From Nocardia elegans NBRC 108235 (lineage in GTDB: Bacteria; Actinomycetota; Actinomycetes; Mycobacteriales; Mycobacteriaceae), in contig NZ_BDBF01000044.1 in the NCBI RefSeq assembly GCF_001612845.1, forward strand, positions 1-64,000: a DNA stretch of 64,000 bases, in the 5' to 3' direction. The notes below the pieces were generated by a model. It ran no database searches, was not told the origin of the DNA, and saw only the letters and a list, made by a program, of their open reading frames with translations. Shown one piece after another: positions 61,732 through 64,000 of this stretch (position 1 is its first letter; the number at the start of each line of letters is the position of its first letter). The position numbers and the translations under genes are program-made.

Positions 61732-62181
61732 GTGACCTACGAATCGGAATTGGATCCGGCCGCGGTGGAAATCGGCGGGTTCTTCCCGCACCCTCCGGCA
61801 CTGCTGTGGCGGGCGCTGACCGAGCCGGATCTGGTCGAACGCTGGCTGATGCGGTCGATCGGGCTCGAACCGGTGGTGGGCACGCATTTCATCTTCGCCG
61901 TCCCGACCGAGCCGAGCGCGGAGATCGCGTGTGAAGTGCTGGCGGCCCGCGCGGGTGAGCAACTGACCTACACCTGGATCGACTTGCGGGCGAAGTTTCC
62001 CGCGCGGTGGGTGGTCGACTGGGTGCTCGAGGCGCAGGGGCGTGGGACGCGAGTGTTGTTGACCCAGACGGGGTTCGACATCGGCGATCGGCGGCAGAAG
62101 ATGGCCCGCAATGCGATGGAACGGGGATGGCGGGGCACCTTGAACCGGTTGCGCGAGGTGCTCGACGAGGTCGAATCCTGA
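61732..62181 (+). CDS. SRPBCC (AHSA1-like) protein
   Basis: 149 residues from GTG 61732. AHSA1-like helix-grip fold: VEIGGFFPHPPALLWRALTEPDLVERWLM and a C-terminal MERGWRGTLNRLREVLD helix. Function unknown; such proteins are often ArsR partners, but no ArsR gene is here. GGGGG seven bases upstream may be the ribosome binding site. The frame is open further upstream without conserved content. Confidence 0.82.
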   Translation: MTYESELDPAAVEIGGFFPHPPALLWRALTEPDLVERWLMRSIGLEPVVGTHFIFAVPTEPSAEIACEVLAARAGEQLTYTWIDLRAKFPARWVVDWVLEAQGRGTRVLLTQTGFDIGDRRQKMARNAMERGWRGTLNRLREVLDEVES

Positions 62182-62204
62182 CCCGCGCTCTGTCGGGTGA
62201 ACGC

Positions 62205-62363
62205 TCAGCGCCGCGGCGGCGCGGGCTCCATGTGCACCACCTTGGTGATGGTCATCTCGTCGAGAAGTTCGGGGCCGTAGCCGAATCCGGTGCCGGACGT
62301 GCCGCGCGGTTGTGCCGCGCCGCGTATTCCGGCACCGTCGGGCGTGCTGCGCCGCAACCGCAT
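62205..62363 (-). CDS. 52-residue protein with strong ribosome binding site
   Basis: ATG 62363 preceded by GAGAGGAG seven bases upstream. Arg-rich start MRLRRSTPDG, a Gly/Thr-rich centre (TSGTGFGYGP) and an end ELLDEMTITKVVHMEPAPP. No signal peptide or known family. The layout (charged leader, Gly-rich middle, short tail) recalls peptide precursors, but no maturation enzyme is in the window, so this is only a resemblance. It starts 51 bp after the MerR-HEAT gene on the same strand. Confidence 0.6.
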   Translation of the reverse strand: MRLRRSTPDGAGIRGAAQPRGTSGTGFGYGPELLDEMTITKVVHMEPAPPRR

Positions 62364-62414
62364 CACGTCACTCCTCTCGTCCCGCGCATCGCGTGATACC
62401 CGCGCGGGACGCGA

Positions 62415-63458
62415 TCATGCGAGTTCGGTGGAACCGCGATCGCCGCCGCGGGGCGCCGGTGGCTCTTGTTCGAGCGTGCGGACGAGGGCCGCGGCGAGCA
62501 GAGCGACCGTGCGATCGTCGTCGTTCATCAAGGGCCGCAACGTATTCAGTGCGAGGGAGCCGGGCAGCTCGGCCAGCGCCTGGGTGAGCCGGAGCCGCAC
62601 CGGTGAACCCGGCGGGTGGGCGGCCAGCTCGCCGGCCAGTGCATTCAGAATGTGATCGGCCCATTTCGCTTCCCGGGCCAACGATCCCAGGAGTTCGGCC
62701 GCCTCGACATCGTTCGGGCCCTCGATCACGGTGGCGACGAGTTCCGGAACCGCTCGGGTCTCCCCGCGCGCGCCGAGGGCGAGGGCGGAGATCCTGCGGA
62801 CGGTCGGGTCCGCGTCGGTGAGCGCGTCCAGCAGCACCGCGCCGGCCTCCTCCCCGGGTATCTCGGCGAGTGCCGAGGCCGCCCGCCGCCGGACCTCGAC
62901 ATCGGCGGAGCCCAGGCCGGAGGCCACGTGCAGCACGCCCTCCGCTCCGGCCCGGGCGAGCGCCCACCGCAGCGCTCCCGCGACATAGGGATCGGATTCG
63001 GTGAGCACCGCCTCGGCGAGCAACTCGGCCGGCATCTCCTCGGCCGGGGCGAGGACGGCCTGCTGCCGCCGGGCGGCATCGGACGACCCCAGTCCGCGCA
63101 GGAGCTCGACGATGCGCAGCGCGTCCTGCCAGCCGGAGGGTTCGGCCGCCTCGACCGCACGCAGCCGTTCGAGCAGCTCCCGGTCCCGGCTCAGCCGTTC
63201 TTCGGTCGCCCGCACGAGGTCGCCGACCAGTGCGGACGGTGTGAAGCCGGGGTCGTCGAGGGCCCGCCCGATCTGAGTCAGCGACAAGCCCAGCGACCGC
63301 AGACCCTCGACATGGAAGATCCGACGGATGTCCTCGACGGAATATTCGCGATAGCCGCCGACGGTGCGGCCGGTCGGCCGCACCAGCCCCAGGGAGTCGT
63401 AGTGCCGGAGCATGCGGGCACTCACTCCCGAGTACCGGGCCACCTCGCCGATCAGCAC
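62415..63458 (-). CDS. MerR-type regulator fused to HEAT repeats
   Basis: 347 residues. N-terminal MerR winged helix (about 1-70): MLIGEVARYSGVSARMLRHYDSLGLV, then a coiled-coil dimer helix (ATEERLSRDRELLERLRAVE) and about 220 residues of HEAT/PBS-lyase-like repeats (LTDADPTVRRISALALGARGE and others). The combination suggests a DNA-binding protein that senses a partner through its repeats. GTG 63458 overlaps the stop of the upstream HEAT gene by 7 bp. Confidence 0.85.
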   Translation of the reverse strand: MLIGEVARYSGVSARMLRHYDSLGLVRPTGRTVGGYREYSVEDIRRIFHVEGLRSLGLSLTQIGRALDDPGFTPSALVGDLVRATEERLSRDRELLERLRAVEAAEPSGWQDALRIVELLRGLGSSDAARRQQAVLAPAEEMPAELLAEAVLTESDPYVAGALRWALARAGAEGVLHVASGLGSADVEVRRRAASALAEIPGEEAGAVLLDALTDADPTVRRISALALGARGETRAVPELVATVIEGPNDVEAAELLGSLAREAKWADHILNALAGELAAHPPGSPVRLRLTQALAELPGSLALNTLRPLMNDDDRTVALLAAALVRTLEQEPPAPRGGDRGSTELA

Positions 63459-64000
63459 GCGGTCGACTCCTCCCGGTCCGGTCCGAGCGCACGAACCCGT
63501 CTGGCCTGGTCGATCGCGAGGTCGAAACCGGCGTCCGGATCGTGCAGCAGGACTTCGGTGGCGCGCGCATGTGCCCGGACCACCGGATCCGGGTTCGTCA
63601 TCGCCGACCGCAGGACCGGCTCGACAAGCTCGCCCAAGGCGACCAGGGCGCGGCTCAGACTCAGCCGCACCTCCCGGTCACCGCGGCCGAACTGGGTCGC
63701 CAACGTCTGCGCCAGCACGTCCTTGTCGGCGTCGGGCACCAGGACGACGGCGGCCCGCCACGCACTGCGCGCGACGTCGTCGTCGCCGTCCTGCAACAAC
63801 GACCGCGTGATCGCGGGCCACGCGCTGCGGTCCCCGATCTTGGACAGGGTGTGCAGCGCCTGGCTGCGCGCCTGGGGACGGTCCGAACCCAGTTGCGCAC
63901 GCAGCTTCGGAACCGTCACCGCAGCCGGAAACCGGGTGAGCGCCCAGGTGAGCATGTCGCGCACGAAGAAGTCCGGCTCGATCGCGCACCGCTCGACCAG
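63452..64000 (-). CDS. HEAT-repeat protein (5' end beyond right edge)
   Basis: 182 codons in the window, open to base 64000. Armadillo/HEAT-like helical pairs throughout: PKLRAQLGSDRPQARSQALHTLSKIGD, SLLQDGDDDVARSAWRAAVVLVPD and RSAMTNPDPVVRAHA (outline). A DNA-binding or other domain may precede it outside the window. Its last codons overlap the start of the MerR-HEAT gene, so the two are co-expressed and may form a paralogous pair. Confidence 0.8.
   Translation of the reverse strand: MVERCAIEPDFFVRDMLTWALTRFPAAVTVPKLRAQLGSDRPQARSQALHTLSKIGDRSAWPAITRSLLQDGDDDVARSAWRAAVVLVPDADKDVLAQTLATQFGRGDREVRLSLSRALVALGELVEPVLRSAMTNPDPVVRAHARATEVLLHDPDAGFDLAIDQARRVRALGPDREESTAC

Noticed and set aside
1..64000. 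CRISPR array, rRNA or tRNA genes
   Set aside because: No regularly spaced repeats and no rRNA or tRNA-like sequence noticed on reading either strand.

Overview
The window is high-GC, densely coded actinobacterial DNA and looks chromosomal. The gene families point to Mycobacteriales, most likely a Nocardia or close relative. They include an Acg/Rv2032-type nitroreductase, a KasA/KasB-like ketoacyl synthase, a GabD2-type dehydrogenase, a KstR-type operator, a NIT-domain/roadblock/DUF742/GTPase conservon and an LdtMt2-like L,D-transpeptidase. Several genes lack a Shine-Dalgarno and instead have a TANNNT hexamer exactly at -12 to -7 of the start codon, the leaderless pattern known from mycobacteria. 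No rRNA, tRNA, CRISPR array, IS element or prophage was seen.

Layout. 1-12.7 kb: housekeeping and catabolic genes (hrpB cut by the left edge, acyl-CoA ligase, cyclase-family hydrolase, amidase, dienelactone hydrolase, VOC protein, kinase-like protein, DinB-like protein, META lipoprotein, L,D-transpeptidase, rhomboid-like protein). 12.7-24.1 kb: a probable organosulfur scavenging locus. It has an Opp/Dpp-type ABC transporter with two permeases and a fused double ATPase, three overlapping flavin monooxygenases, an N-terminally short hydrolase and a TetR regulator. Two near-duplicate promoters drive the two halves, and the first transcript carries a SAM-I/IV-like leader. A broken membrane protein gene lies between the halves. 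24.6-26.9 kb: terpene synthase plus polyprenyl diphosphate synthase. 27-29 kb: secreted von Willebrand A protein. 29-33.7 kb: TetR-controlled fatty-acid-type operon (SDR, acyl-CoA dehydrogenase, SDR, phosphotransferase). 33.7-42 kb: nitroreductase, PucR regulator, several exported proteins, M50-type protease, succinic semialdehyde dehydrogenase.

42.4-47.4 kb stands out. Its composition is visibly less GC-rich than the flanks and it borders a decayed alcohol dehydrogenase fragment. It holds two divergent units. The leftward unit has four tiny genes joined by 4-bp overlaps (one membrane protein, two Cys-rich putative zinc proteins, one unknown), followed by a SAM-methyltransferase-like protein and a CYTH (class IV cyclase/triphosphate-tunnel) protein. 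The rightward unit has an HTH/TPR-like regulator and a SLOG nucleotide-sensor protein. The shared spacer has phased GGTATACGC repeats. This is the best candidate in the window for an undescribed, possibly nucleotide-signalling, system.

47.6-64 kb: MFS transporter, four-gene conservon, methionine salvage operon (mtnA-mtnB fusion, mtnD, mtnC), a divergent ketoacyl synthase/TetR pair with twin operators, SRPBCC proteins, an exported HNH-family nuclease, a nitronate-monooxygenase-like enzyme behind a KstR box, and a MerR-HEAT/HEAT pair cut by the right edge.
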